Below are positions 26,535 to 37,766 of a stretch of 64,000 nucleotides of DNA, in pieces; the first letter of the stretch is position 1; the number at the start of each line of letters is the position of its first letter. Source of the DNA: Dasypus novemcinctus. Its lineage: Eukaryota > Chordata > Mammalia > Cingulata > Dasypodidae. A program made the translations under genes and the position numbers. The DNA lies in the NCBI RefSeq assembly GCF_030445035.2, contig NC_080701.1, forward strand, positions 13,482,739-13,546,738, written 5' to 3'. The notes beneath the pieces are model-generated. The model saw only the letters and a program-made list of their open reading frames with translations. It was not told the DNA's origin and made no database searches.

Positions 26535-29500
26535 AAACAACAAATAAATGCTTAAGTCGATCCTATTTTCTAATACTGCCTCTTTCATTTTACAAGCACC
26601 ACCAATTATGGAAATAGTATTCTAAATTTATGCAAATACTTTTAATTTTAAATATTTAAACATTTTCATGGAAGTTAAGGATGCCATTCCATTAAAATCC
26701 TCAACCCACATGTTCTTTAGTATATTTCTAATAGTGTTGGCTCTTTTACTCTGGCTACTTTAATTTATACCTAGATAGGATTTTTCAAGATTAAAGTATG
26801 GGACTTCTAATATTTCAGAGCGTACTTTGTTTTTGGCGGTCATTAGAAAAGTGACCCTAAAATGCACACTTGTTGGGAATGAAAAGAGAATTATGAATTT
26901 TTGTTTCAGAGGGAGGAACTATTAGAGTGGTTTTGCTTATATTTTCAGGAGAAATGATGTTATCTTCATTTTTAAACAATTTTTACTATTTTATATTCTT
27001 TCAGCAGAGAATAGAGACTGATTTAGATGTACCTGCAACCTAAAAGCTCCTTGCCCCCTCCCCCCTAGTTTTTTTCTCTTTTCTAACATCATCATAGTCA
27101 TACTGCCTTGTGGTCTTAAGGATCCCACTAGACTCTGGGTCCTTCCGCGGGGAATCGAGGCTTTGTTGATCAGGACCAGTGTTATCCTTCTGCTTAGACT
27201 TGGGTTTGACTAAGCTGTTAAATGAATTCCTCATTAATAACCATGTACCTTTTTCCTCAAAAAAGGTACAGGTTTCGTGTTAAAGATTTTAATGAAGTCA
27301 TAACGTAATCTTCTACCATAGTTCTAGTATTCATTTAATCTTATAATGGCAAGGTCTTTGGATAAAATTGAGATAATAGTAACAGACTTAGTAAAAAGTG
27401 ACTAAAAGTGATAATTTGCTAAAGCTTTTAAATATGGGTGTTTTTCATCAGAGAACATAGTTAATTTAAGACACTTGGTTAAATAATCTCCTATCTTGCC
27501 ACTCCTGAACTGTATTACTTCATGAAAAGGCCAATACTTTTTTGAGGGAGGTAAGAAGAAAGCACAGGAAGGCAGGATGGCTGGGAATACGGAAGGGAAA
27601 CTAGTAGATTTGTACATTTTAAAATTAATATATACATGCATTTTCATTTTACATAAATACCAATGGAATTCATTCCAAAGTTCCTTGATGTTTCCTTGGT
27701 GTAATATAGTTCAAATTAAATAACATGTTGTCTAGATCGAGCATGATATCGAAGAAAAAATAAAATGTCCACTTAAAATGGCAGACCTAAAATTGATACT
27801 ATTAGGTACAGGATAGTGTATATAGTATGCTTTCACTTGTATTTTTAAAAAGAATATTTATATATATATATACACATACATATATGCTTTTATATGCAGA
27901 GTAACTGGATACACAAGAATTTGGTAATATTGGTAGCTACTTTTCAGTTTACCCACATCTGTAGTGTTATATTTTGTACTATGTGCATATACTCTTCATT
28001 CAAAATTATTGATTAAAAACACTACTAAAACAAATTAAAATTTTTAAAAATGTCAAAATAAGAAAAACACTCATAGTTTTATATTACCCAAGAAAATATA
28101 TCACTAACATGTATTTTGTTTTCCTAAGATCTACCTACGTATATTTGGGTATATTTTATGACAGAGTAATTGTGATCTAAAAACCCAATTTCCATATGAC
28201 ATTGAAATGGGAAAAATACATTTTCCCTTCACATCATTGCTATAGCACTGTGGACTCTACATTTAGATAGCATGCCCACATGCTTTTATTCTTCCTGTGA
28301 TGTGCTAGCCATTAGCCACCATTTCTCTATAAAACTCAAGAAATCTTTAAGGAAACTTCAGAACTATTTTATGAATCTTGTTTGGTATTGATAAATATTA
28401 TACCTGTATTATTCTGTAGGCAGAAGATCAATTTTGAATTCTCTTTGTGGAGTACTTTAGATTTATCCTGCCAAAGATATCTGGTGTTTGGTAAAGACAG
28501 ACTTCAAACCATGTGGTAACTAAGCAGAGCCCTTTTATAAAGCTTGGAATAGGGTTTCATAAATAGTTTCAATGAAAGATATTTAGAAATAAACAGAATA
28601 AAAGAATATCACATTTGTGAAAAATTACTTTCAGAAAACCACTTGAAAAACTCAAATCAAGCCCTATTCATCAAAAAATGAAAATAAATTATAAAACAAA
28701 GTTTAAAGGAATGTTAATACATACATCAGCTTCCAAAGATAGCTGCTCATTAAAAACAAGTATCTGAGGGTTTATCCCAATCTTATCTTCTTCAAATTGT
28801 GCAGCTCAGATAATATTTATTTTACTGAAAATATTTGCAAAATTACAATATAAATACATGATTATATTGATAGGGCGACCGATATATAACGTATTCTTAT
28901 CCATATATATAAAATGAATGCAGCAAATATAGCACACTCTTGATGATTGCTAGTACACAGTGTTTTTTTGTAAAATACATACAGCCTATCATTAAGCAAC
29001 AATTACCTAGTTTTCTAATGCACATCTTAGGAAGTTTTTAGGATAGAAGGATACACTAAATCCCCCAATACCCTTTTTAGTTGGTGAAAGTCAGTACCTC
29101 TGCAAATTTTGAAATACTGTATTTATTTTAGCAGTTGTTCTTATGCTCTTTGCATTTTCTTAACTTGAAACTTTATTTCTTTAGTCTGGGTATTTTCTTA
29201 ATAATGCCATATCAACCAACCATATTTTAAATTCCAGTACAGTATCATGTACTGTCTTTTCACTATTACCCAAACACATAACAACAATGAAACAGGATCA
29301 TTAAAAAATTTTTGCCTGTACAAGTTCTTAGAATTAACTTTCAGGGTATTATGGGGAGTCTCAACTACATATAGTCTCACCTGTAACTACTAGTCTGTGC
29401 TAGAAATTGCTTTGTATTGATTCTAGTCCTTTAAGAATACAAATATGAACTCTTAAATTCAATGTTAAATATATTTGGGATTTGTTTCAAAAGCATCATC

Positions 29501-31299
29501 TACCTTCTCCATTAAATCAATTTAATGGAAACCTGTTAACTACAACAGCTCCAATATAAATATAAGCATGCAAAAGATCACCTTATAGATTCTAACTACA
29601 GTTACTGAGACACATTCCACCTGTCAAGTGGCATAAATGTACATCTGATATATACAAAAGATAAAGTGCATTATTAAATTAGTGAACTGACAGATTGTCT
29701 GCCTGGACTATATAGCTTTCAAATAGACAAATGTGAAATTCTCCCATTAGAACCAATTATTTCAAGAGGTTCCAATTAGCTTTTCCACCCTGTCTTTTTT
29801 TTTTGGCCATGCTCTTTAGTGCAAATAAGCTTGTGTTTGACTCAAGTTTAAGGGACATGGCATTTCGGGGCTTTAACAAGGAAAATTATAAAATGTGGCA
29901 GAACTTCGATAACTTTATAATACCTTGCATCTTTTGCATATAAGCAACAGATTAGTGCTGCTTGCAACTGCTAGGAGCATACTGCCAAGTATTATGAGGA
30001 ACCCGTTTCCAAATTTCATATTATTAGCTTATATTATTACAGTTTTGAGTCTGTACCACATTATGCTTGAATTATTGTGTGCAAACATCATCAGTTTTAA
30101 AATTATACAGTGAACTAGTAATTTTGGTTACTAACTTTAGTGCTCGTTTTTTGACTTCTAAGAGTTTAATGCCTTTAATGTCATCAAGGCAGAGACCCTA
30201 TTATTTTGAAGAATACCATGTACACTTGTAGCTTCCTTTATATTATAAATGACATAAATAAAATATATTGCAGATAAGAATAGAAGCTTATTTTATAAGA
30301 TACATGGCAATACATATCCTAATACTGGAGTTTTGAACTGGATCTTACTTGATAGATTATGGCTAATGAACTGTTGGGAATTTTAAGTATCAAAAAATCA
30401 TAGCATCATTTTACTCTCCAATGAATTATACATTAACTATGGAAAAATGAAACAAAAGGACTGGCAGATGGCTTATTGATTCTAGAGTGTAGCAATTGCA
30501 GGTACATATGTATCTATCCAATTTCCAGCTCTGAGATGGCACAAACTTTGAAGTATACATACAAGGTAAACAATTTGGCTGCTTAACTAATTCTTTGCTT
30601 AACTAATTAATGCAAAATTAAGCTAATAATATTTATATACAATGAATTAAAGGTATTTATCTTTAAGTGTGACAGTGTATGTACGTGTGTACGTATATAC
30701 ATATGTGTGTATACATGTATACACACACTCCAATATTATTGGATTAAAAACCAAAAAAAAAACCATTTAGAACTAATTGAAATAGATATTTCAGAAAGGA
30801 AAATCTGAGACAGAGTGTACAGTCATAGCAATAGTGATAGGATCAAATAGTGGGCTAGTCACAGCTCCAGTGTGCCAAAATCTGACAGGTTGATTGTGAT
30901 TAATAGGCACAATGATGGGCAGCAATAACAATCAGTAGTACAGTAATTCAAGTGCACACCATTCCTTCATATACCAAAAACTACTTATTAGCAAGCCTAC
31001 ACAGTTATTATACAGTTAGGACTGTTTAAAAGGCCTTGCTACTTTTAAGTCTCAACACCCACTATGTGCTATTAACTCTAGTACTAACACCGTCTTCTAA
31101 CCTTCAGATGTTCCATAGTGATCCAGATGGTCCACAATTACAATGAACTAATGAGATTCTTTCATACTATTTGAGGAAACATGAAATACAATCTGCAATG
31201 TATTTGGGGAAACCTCTGGAAGAAAAAAAACTTGTAATAATTTTGAATTTCTTAAATAAAAGAAGAGCTACATTCTGATCTCAATCCATGCAGCCAACT
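26535..31299. other. Gene-free stretch
   Basis: AT-rich; presumed PURG isoform-B intron or 3' flank. Simple tracts lie at 27856-27888 (TA/CA) and 30667-30729 (TG/TA). I identify no other element. Confidence 0.45.
30667..30729. repeat. Alternating GT/AT/AC purine-pyrimidine tract
   Basis: Mixed (TG)n, (TA)n and (AC)n, in part self-complementary ('gtgtgtatacatgtatacac'). Confidence 0.8.
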
Positions 31300-32837
31300 C
31301 CCATCAATGAGAGCTATATTTGGGGGTTGAAATCAGCGTCTGGCTCTTAAATATGATAACATGGACTTACTGTGGAGGAGGTTGAATAAAGCCAAGATAA
31401 AAGACTATAATTTCATTCAGAATGAAATATAGCTCAACAGATGAAATTTCAGTTAATACAGGGTGGGTTGGTACACATATACATTATGAATATAGCACTT
31501 TTTAAAAAAATTGTTTAGTGTTGAAAAATTACTGTGGCACTTTCTGGAAAGTAATGTTTAATAAAGGTAAATGGGTGAGTCTTATATAGTGTAAACCTCT
31601 AAGTATCATAAACAGCACCTTGGAAAATGCCTGAATTTTCCTTTCAAACATGTTTATACCCAATCGTCAAACAATATTTTTCCTAGCCTGAAATTCTGTA
31701 TTTTAAATGCTTTTTAGAAAAAAAAAAAAGCTTTTTTTTTTCTGGAAGTATAACACCTGTAAAAGTCAGGTTTATATTGGAAGTGTTGATGAAGTTTTAA
31801 GGGTAGTATTTGCAAAAGTGCTACAAAAGTATATTATTACGGATGTATTTTTCTATCAGTTAACTGGTGCACCAACCCCTCTGAGATAGTCCTAAAGAGG
31901 AAGCATTAAATAAACCACTTTGAATCCATGAAATATTCTGGGGAAAAAAATCTCACAACCTTCAAATTAGCATGAACAGCCAAAAGAGCAAAATTTCCAT
32001 AACAGAGCCATAGGAAGAAGCCTCCCACTCAACAGTACATAAAATAATTCCTGAAATTTTGGAAAATCAATAGGGGTACATGGTACAATAAACAGAGGTG
32101 AAGATGGATTTGTAACTAGCTCAGAATAACCAACTAAAACTCTCCCATAGTTTTGATATGGCAATTATAAACTGCAGGGTTACCACAAAATTTGAAATAA
32201 TAAAATACTAGAATAACTTTTAAAATACTATAACACTGCATTGCGAAGTTTAATTACCTAAAAAGATTTTGATCCTTTAATGATACTGTTTAATATTCAG
32301 TTACCTAACGGACAATTAAGGTATTTCTACTTTCATTTTTATAAATAAATATATTTATAGTATGCTTAAGGTCAACTTCTGTTTTCTGTGGTAACTGTCC
32401 TACAGCTAAACTTAGCAGCTTTTAATGAAGTAGGATTGGAATTCTTTTTTTGGGAGCTTTGTTAAATAGAAATCCACACTTCCATATTAAATATTTATCT
32501 TTTTCAGGATTATGTCATAGTGCAAGGTAAATCTTAGTTATTGTATTTAGAAGGTCAGAATGTCACATTTTGTGCTGATCTGCATACTTCAATAGTCTGA
32601 AGCAGTTGAAGCAGCTAAACTATTTAGCTCTGGGAAGGCTGGAATTCCCATAAGAATTATTGGCATATCTACGTATAGCATAACATGAGAATCAAACTCC
32701 TTGAAGTATAATTTACTAGAGGTATGACTAAAAACAAAGGGCCAAAAAAGAAGGAAAAACTTCTTCAAATGATTATGGATCAGTACTTCTAGCCAATTTA
32801 GGGTTTAAAATTTTGCCTGATGGAGTTCACTTTCACT
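31300..32837 (-). other. PURG: Presumed proximal 3' UTR of PURG isoform A
   Basis: This AT-rich sequence lies directly downstream of the isoform A stop codon, with no recognisable young repeat. By eye there is no minus-strand AATAAA in this stretch. ATTAAA variants occur near 32420, 32276 and 32287, so the 3' end may use a weak signal or lie further left. For isoform B the same DNA is intron. Confidence 0.4.
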
Positions 32838-33881
32838 CTAGTCGAGGCATTCTTGTTCTTCACCACTGGCCCTTCTGCCATCCATTCTCTTTTCTTTATG
32901 GCTGTTGCAAATTTTCCTCATCTCTTCTTCATACTTGATAAAATTTTCCCCAAACCTTGTCCATGCTTTGAACGGAACAGTAATAGTATTACGGTAAGGT
33001 GGCCTCACCTCACTTACCTTCAGGAAAATGCCATATTTATTAGAGCCCACATCAAAGTAGAACCTTTTATTGTCCACTCTGAAAGAAGTCCCCTCTGGGA
33101 GTTCAAGCGGGTCATCGTCTCCACCTCTTCCTTCTTCTATGTCCCCTTCGCCATAGTCTTCGATGAGCTGAACCAAGGCATCCCGAAACTCAATCATTCC
33201 TTGAGCTGGGAGGACAATAGTCTGCTCCTGGCCCAAACTGTGGCCAAAATAACCTATCATGCCAGTCCCCCGCATCACGGTTTGTCTAATCCTTAGGAAG
33301 CGACCTCGCTGGTTTTCCTTTAGGTCCAGATAATACTTCCTGTTGTCCCTCTCTATGTAGTCCGTTTTGAGGACACTGTGAGGGTGCTCCTCGGACCCCA
33401 CAGAGGCCGGCGGGGAGGGGGCCGGGGGCTTCCGCCTCCTCCGGGAGCTCTGCTCCTGGCTGTGGCCGTGCTCCTGCCGGTGGCCCTTCAGGCCCAGGTG
33501 GGCGTAGTGCTCGATGAAGTCCCCCAGACAGTCCTTCAGCTCCGCGGCCACCGACAGCGACAGGGTCAGTTTACTCTTCCGGATGTTGTCCTGCCGGCCT
33601 CTGCCTATCCAGACTTCGGCGATCTTGAGAAACCGGCCCCGGGAGCTCTGCTTCACGTCCAGGTAGAACCTCTTTTTCTGGATGTCCACTCGCTTGGAGG
33701 CCAGCTCCTGGATTTCGGCCGCGCCTCCGGCCTGGCCCGGGGCGGCCGAGGCCGCGTAGTGCGGGTAGTGGGAGTGCGGGGCCTGGGGATAGAGTCTACT
33801 CTTGCTTAGGCCGGAGCCCCCCACGGTCTTGCCTCCGCGCCCGCGGCCGCCGCCGCCTCCCCTTCGCCTGGCTCTTTCCAT
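32838..33881 (-). CDS. PURG: PURG, purine-rich element-binding protein gamma (isoform A), complete
   Basis: An intact 347-residue reading frame matches the PUR family and is recognisable as PURG by its Arg/Gly-rich head ([17 protein letters not shown]) and acidic end (EEQECLD). Three PUR repeats are visible: about residues 60-125 (core [25 protein letters not shown]), 172-245 ([19 protein letters not shown]) and 266-328 ([18 protein letters not shown]). In PUR proteins the first two repeats form the single-strand purine-rich nucleic-acid binding unit, and the third mediates dimerisation. A basic linker (SSRRRRK) and a Pro/Ser stretch separate repeats I and II. The start at 33881 is preferred over the in-frame ATG at 33908, because a splice acceptor lies between them (AG at 33889-33888). 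The length equals that of human isoform A. The gene is GC-rich at the N-terminus, where the CpG island overlaps it. The product is expected to be a nuclear DNA/RNA-binding regulator; its exact role is poorly known. Confidence 0.97.
   Translation of the reverse strand: MERARRRGGGGGRGRGGKTVGGSGLSKSRLYPQAPHSHYPHYAASAAPGQAGGAAEIQELASKRVDIQKKRFYLDVKQSSRGRFLKIAEVWIGRGRQDNIRKSKLTLSLSVAAELKDCLGDFIEHYAHLGLKGHRQEHGHSQEQSSRRRRKPPAPSPPASVGSEEHPHSVLKTDYIERDNRKYYLDLKENQRGRFLRIRQTVMRGTGMIGYFGHSLGQEQTIVLPAQGMIEFRDALVQLIEDYGEGDIEEGRGGDDDPLELPEGTSFRVDNKRFYFDVGSNKYGIFLKVSEVRPPYRNTITVPFKAWTRFGENFIKYEEEMRKICNSHKEKRMDGRRASGEEQECLD
33011..33022 (-). promoter_or_regulatory. PURG: Internal splice donor for the alternative PURG C-terminus
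   Basis: Minus-strand sequence CCTGAAG|GTAAGTGAG is a near-perfect 5' splice site. It falls exactly between codons (phase 0), after Lys288 of FLK|VSEV in the third PUR repeat. Unspliced, the mRNA reads on to the 347-residue form. Spliced, it would keep 288 residues and take a new tail from a distal exon, in line with the shorter known PURG isoform B. The distal exon was not identified in this window. Splicing here would cut away most of the third (dimerisation) repeat. Confidence 0.75.
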
Positions 33882-33887
33882 CTTCAG

Positions 33888-34119
33888 CTGCAAGTGACAG
33901 ACAGACACGCGGGGCGGGGTGGGGGAGGGGTGGTGAGAACAATCGCGGGCCGCCCTCGGCCCGCGCCGCCCCCGGGACCCCCCGCCGGGCCTCCCGCGCG
34001 CCGCGCGGCTCCCGCCTCAGCCCGACGGCCGGCGGCGGCGCCCTTCCGCCGCCCGGGCCTCCCGCCCGCCGCCCGCCTCGCGCGCGGCGGCCCCGGCGCC
34101 CCGACCCGCAGACACTCAC
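33888..34119 (-). other. PURG: PURG 5' UTR intron (232 bp)
   Basis: On the minus strand a consensus donor (GAT|GTGAGTG, GT at 34119-34118) is followed 232 bp later by a pyrimidine-rich tract and an acceptor (CACTTGCAG|CTGAAG, AG at 33889-33888), six bases before the ATG. This removes the upstream in-frame ATG at 33908 from the spliced mRNA and makes the coding exon the second exon. The intron is very GC-rich and lies inside the CpG island. Both junctions are read from the sequence; transcript support is inferred from the known spliced 5' UTR type of this gene. Confidence 0.75.
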
Positions 34120-34134
34120 ATCAGCCGGGCCATC

Positions 34135-34324
34135 GCCGCCGCCGCCGCCGCCGCTGCCCTTCACGACCGCCGCCGCCAGCTCTCGGCCCCTCCGCCGCAG
34201 CCGCCGCAGCCGCCGCCCCCCGCCTCCTCCCCCGCCGCCGCCGCCGCCGCCGCGCGCACTGCCCCCCTCCGGAGCAGCCGGGCAGGGGCATCGCCCGCGG
34301 CGCCCACCGCCGCCGCCGCCGCCG
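34135..34324. repeat. Three CCG/GCC triplet runs in the PURG 5' region
   Basis: Uninterrupted triplet runs lie at about 34135-34152 (6 units), 34232-34252 (7 units) and 34307-34324 (6 units), separated by other GC-rich sequence. On the PURG-sense strand they read as CGG/GGC. They are short in this copy. Confidence 0.85.
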
Positions 34325-34384
34325 CCCCGCCTGCGGCCGCCGCGGGGGCCGCCGCCTCCTGCCCGCGCCCGCCGGCCACCGCGG

Positions 34385-34425
34385 GGGAGGGGCGGGCGCC
34401 GAGGGCAGCGGGGCGGGGGCGGGCC
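34385..34425. promoter_or_regulatory. Sp1/KLF-type GC-box cluster
   Basis: The region has repeated GGGCGGG/GGGGCGG boxes on the plus strand, between the PURG exon 1 side and the ZNF143/NRF1 core. The assignment is by motif only. Confidence 0.6.
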
Positions 34426-34606
34426 GCCGGGGGCGAGGGCACGGCCGCGCTCTGCCCCTCGGGGCGCGCCCCGACCCAGGCCCGCCGCGAGGGCCGACGC
34501 GTGAGCGGGAGGCGACCCGCCAGGTGTGAAGACGGGACCGAGGCTCGGGGCGGAGGGAGTGTTCCGACTTCTCCAGATTCCGCCGGGATGGAGGGCGCGG
34601 GCGGAG

Positions 34607-34625
34607 ACTACATCTCCCGGCGTGC
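34607..34625 (+). promoter_or_regulatory. ZNF143 (STAF/SBS-type) element
   Basis: ACTACATCTCCCGGCGTGC matches the long ZNF143 consensus (ACTACAATTCCCAGCATGC) at 15 of 19 positions, keeping the ACTACA and CCC cores. Such sites are common in bidirectional CpG promoters close to the transcription start. Confidence 0.75.
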
Positions 34626-34645
34626 TCAGCGGTGGTGGCCGGCCC

Positions 34646-34656
34646 TGCGCATGCGT
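34646..34656. promoter_or_regulatory. NRF1 palindromic site
   Basis: TGCGCATGCGT is a near-perfect NRF1 site (core GCGCATGCGC). It lies 20 bp from the ZNF143-type element, between the two divergent genes. The palindrome suits a direction-neutral promoter core. Confidence 0.75.
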
Positions 34657-34659
34657 GCG

Positions 34660-34943
34660 ACGGCGCTCAGGCCGGAGCCGGCGGGCCGCGGTGGGAGGGT
34701 CGCTCCGAGCGCTGGGGGAGGCCGGAAGCGGGGCCGGCGCGGAACCGGGCTGGGGAGGCGCGGGGTGGGAAGAGTGCGTCTCCCGGAGCGGGTGTGTACT
34801 TTGTGGACCAGTGACTCTCCGAGTGCTCTGTGCGGCGCGGAGATAAAGTTCGTGGAATTGGGAGTCCAGCCTGGCCCTGCTGCTGTGGCGCTCCGCACGT
34901 CGTCGCCTGACGGAGAAGACCCTTAGCACCCGCTCTTCCCAGG
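34660..34943 (+). other. WRN: Presumed non-coding exon 1 of WRN (5' limit approximate)
   Basis: WRN, a RecQ helicase/exonuclease for genome maintenance, is known to lie head-to-head with PURG and to begin with a non-coding exon. On the plus strand, immediately beyond the NRF1/ZNF143 core, a strong donor (CTTCCCAGG|GTAAGG, GT at 34944) ends the likely first exon. No start codon of the WRN frame is expected in it. The 5' boundary is a guess from promoter elements. The gene identity rests on synteny with PURG, not on protein sequence, because the first coding exon was not found to the right. Confidence 0.65.
34722..34728 (+). promoter_or_regulatory. ETS/GABPA core site
   Basis: CCGGAAG, a canonical ETS-family core, lies downstream of the NRF1 palindrome on the WRN side of the island. 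It is a short motif, so it is supportive rather than decisive. Confidence 0.45.
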
Positions 34944-35814
34944 GTAAGGTGTCCCGCTCACTCTGCGTTCCCCGGGCCCTGCCGGGGGCCGCCAACTCCG
35001 CCCGGCTTCTCAGGCGCCGGAGGCCGCGGAGCAGGCCTCTGGCTTGCGTGGGGGAGATTCCTGGAAAACCGACCTCCCCTCCCCCTGCCGAGCTCCCAGG
35101 AAAAGGGCGCGCTTCTCCGCACCGCCCGCGCCCTGCTTGGGGGACTGCTTTCCTGTCGGGGGGCCTTAGGATTCTGTGCTAGGGGTCCTTTTGCTGCTTC
35201 AGCTGTTGAGCCACTTCATGTTTTCCAAAGTCGAGGGCAGCAACCTGTTACTTATCAAGTTATGTTGGCTTTCTTAAATTCAAGTCATTCAGTCCTTAAT
35301 GATTTTTTTTTTTCCTTGCTGGATCTGAGTTGTTCTTTGGGGAGATTACCTGGATAGATTTGAGTATGGAAAAATACTACTCCCTTTTGAAGAGGGTAAT
35401 AAAATCCTTAGGATGCTAATTTCTTAGTCTTTGGTCCCAGTACTTCAGGTTTTGTATAGTGTAGTATGTTAATTTTTTAGAGTCGGAGTCAGAATGGGTA
35501 GGTTCAAGTTTGGATGCCATTGCTTACTGGTTGAGGTTAGCTGTAGTTACCCTTTTATTTAACAAATATTTATTAAACATTGCTCTATGCGCCGAGGATA
35601 CCAACAGTGGGGGGGAAAACCAGACAAAATCTCTCAGTGAAGGGAGAGTCAAATACATTGTGTCCGAAGGTGAAAATCCACAGGAAAGAGGGTAAAGAGT
35701 GTGGCTTGGAAATGGGGAATGGCAATTTTACAATAGGGTGGTGAGGAAACCTTCACTGAGGAAGGTGAGTTTTGAGGAAAAACTGAAGGAAGTGAGGGAG
35801 CTAGTGTTGCTGAC

Positions 35815-36301
35815 TGGGCTTTCAGGTCCTTGGCCACATCCTGAGAACGAATTCAAGGACGCACCAAGTTTAAGCAAGCAAGCCAAGAGTTTAATGTAAA
35901 GTGAGAGTGCACGAGACTAGGGGTGTGGGCATGCTAAGAGGGAGACGGCCTCCCGAGTTAGGGATGCAGCTTTATTAAGGCTGGCTTCCTAGTAAAGGAA
36001 GGCTTGTAGTTTGCAACCTTCTCATTGATTCCGTTGTATGCAAAGGTCGATTGGAAATGCTACATTCTCATCGGTTTTGTTTGCCTGCCTGAGTGGCCCG
36101 TCAGGGGAGGGGGTTCAATGAGCTACTAATCTGTTGTTTTCAGGCACCCGGCCCTGGGTGGTTGCTTCCTCCCTTGTTGGTTGGACTTTTCCGCTGTTGT
36201 TGGTATCTTTGTTGAAGGCACAGGTACAGGTGGGCAACCGTGAGCAGGAGGTTCACCTAGGACTGCCTATTCTATCTGTTGCCTGAGTGCTTCCCCTTGC
36301 A
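35815..36301 (-). mobile_element. ERV1-like solo LTR (antisense), boundaries approximate
   Basis: The minus strand has a TG start, a polyadenylation hexamer (CTTAATAAAGCTGC), a second 'cattaaactcttggcttgct' stretch and a CA end. The sequence interrupts L2 homology on both sides. No clear target-site duplication was found, so the ends are estimates. There is no internal viral region. Confidence 0.6.
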
Positions 36302-37380
36302 CCTTTTCCTTCTAGCCTGCCTCTCTAGACTTAGGGCTCTCTGGGGGAAAAGCAAGGGCACAAGCCCTGAAGGATCCTGGGAGGCCAGGGGGCAGAGCTG
36401 AGTGAGATAAGAGGGGAAGGATAGTAGGTGATGGGGTAGAGGAAAAGATAAGGGACAGATTGTGTGTAAGATCTTGTAGGCCATTTGGAAGATTTCGGCT
36501 TTGACTCTGAGGCAACTAGCAAGCTGTTGGAGAGTTTTGTCAGAGAAACGACATGATCTCAATTACCTGTTTAACAGAACTGCTGGGGCTGTAGGAGTAA
36601 ACAAATGAGAGGAAATGGTGCCTCTTACCAGGATTGCAGCATTGGAAGTGATGAGATGGGGTATGATTTGGACTTTATTTCGAAGATAGAGCCAATGGTA
36701 TTTGCTGATGAATTGGACATGGACTGTGAAAGGAGAGGAGTCAGGATTACTCCAAGGGTTTTGGACTGAACATTTATCAGAATGGAGGTGCACGTACTGA
36801 CATGAGAAATTGTAGCACTTCTGGGGAACTTTATACCTATTGATTGTAACATGCTCAGTAAGTACTCAAGTACCTAGTAAATAATTAAATATAGACATTT
36901 GAAGTTCAGAGGAGTGGTCTAAGCTATTGATATAAATTTGGAAGTCATCAGTGCACTATCAATTTGATGCTTTTAGAGTCGTCAGACTACATATGATGTC
37001 CAAGGAAGTGAAAGTAGATGGAGAAGAGAACAAATCTGTAAACTGAATCTGGAAGCATTGTGATGTTTAGAATTTGAGGTGAGGAAGCACCAGCAAAGAG
37101 CATTGAGAAGGAACTGTTACTGACATAGATGGAGAATCAAGAGAGAAGCCTAATAAAGTCTTGTAAGGAGGGGGATGTGATTAATTATGACATATGCTGA
37201 TGTACTGAGTCTGATGAGGACTGAGAGTTGGCTAGAGGATTTGGCAACACGAAGGCCATGGGTAATCTCGACAGGATCCCTTTTGGTGGAGTGCAGTGCT
37301 TATAGTGGGTTCAAGAGAGAATGGAAGATGTGAAAACAGATGCTAGTATAGATGAATCTCGAGTTTGGCTTTAAAGGGAA

Positions 37381-37766
37381 TGTTATGAATTGAATCATGT
37401 CCCCCACAAAGATGTGTTCAAGTCCTAACCCGTAGTTCTGTGGATATGAACTCATTCATAAATAGGATCTTTGAATATCCTATTAAGATGAGGCCAAACT
37501 GAATCAGGTGGCCCTTAATCCAATATTACTGGGATTCTTATAGGCAAAGGACTTTGGACACAGAAGAGACAGATTGCTATGTGACAGAGGCAGAGACTGA
37601 GTTATGGATGGCTAGCAAGCCACCACCAGAATGCTACAAAACTTTTTAGAAAGTATGACCTGCTGGCACCTTGATTTTGGTTTTCTAGTCTCCACAACTG
37701 TGAGACATTGAATTCTTGTTAAGTCAGTAAGTCTGTGGTATTTGTTATAGTAGACCTGGCAAAACA
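37381..37766 (+). mobile_element. MLT1-like MaLR LTR
   Basis: 'tgttatgaattgaatcatgt', 'caagtcctaaccc', 'ccttaatccaatattactgg', 'ctagtctccacaactgtgag' and 'gtctgtggtatttgttatag' follow the order of MLT-type solo LTRs, with TG and CA ends. It lies inside the antisense L2. Confidence 0.7.

Larger units (their letters stand above)
34120..34560 (-). other. PURG: PURG non-coding exon 1 and its upstream region (5' limit unknown)
   Basis: The minus-strand donor at 34119 implies a non-coding exon ending at 34120. The transcription start cannot be placed from sequence; the right limit given is only an outer bound before the shared promoter core. The stretch is dominated by CCG/GCC runs and Sp1-like GGGCGGG boxes, so part of it is promoter rather than exon. 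Long open frames through it come from the absence of stop codons in GC-rich DNA. Confidence 0.5.
33380..35150. promoter_or_regulatory. CpG island with the bidirectional PURG/WRN promoter
   Basis: About 1.8 kb of strongly GC- and CpG-rich sequence stands alone in an otherwise AT-rich window. It covers the 5' part of the PURG coding exon, its 5' intron and exon 1, and the presumed WRN exon 1. No TATA box is evident. From left to right it contains an Sp1-like cluster (about 34385-34425), a ZNF143-type element (34607-34625), an NRF1 palindrome (34646-34656) and an ETS core (34722-34728). This set is typical of divergent housekeeping promoters. Confidence 0.9.

Noticed and set aside
32820-33296. 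Plus-strand 158-codon frame opposite PURG
   Set aside because: Shadow of the conserved PURG coding strand; no family resemblance.
33882-33908. N-terminal extension of PURG from the ATG at 33908
   Set aside because: Lies upstream of a good splice acceptor, so it is intronic; the ATG at 33881 gives the family's usual 347 residues.
33894-34926. Several plus-strand open frames of 60-211 codons in the CpG island
   Set aside because: Same GC artefact; mutually overlapping, low-complexity, and lying over PURG exon 1 and the promoter.
33796-34995. A 399-codon open frame on the minus strand across the CpG island
   Set aside because: Pro/Gly/Arg-rich translation of stop-poor GC DNA. It crosses the PURG splice junctions and the divergent promoter and resembles no family.
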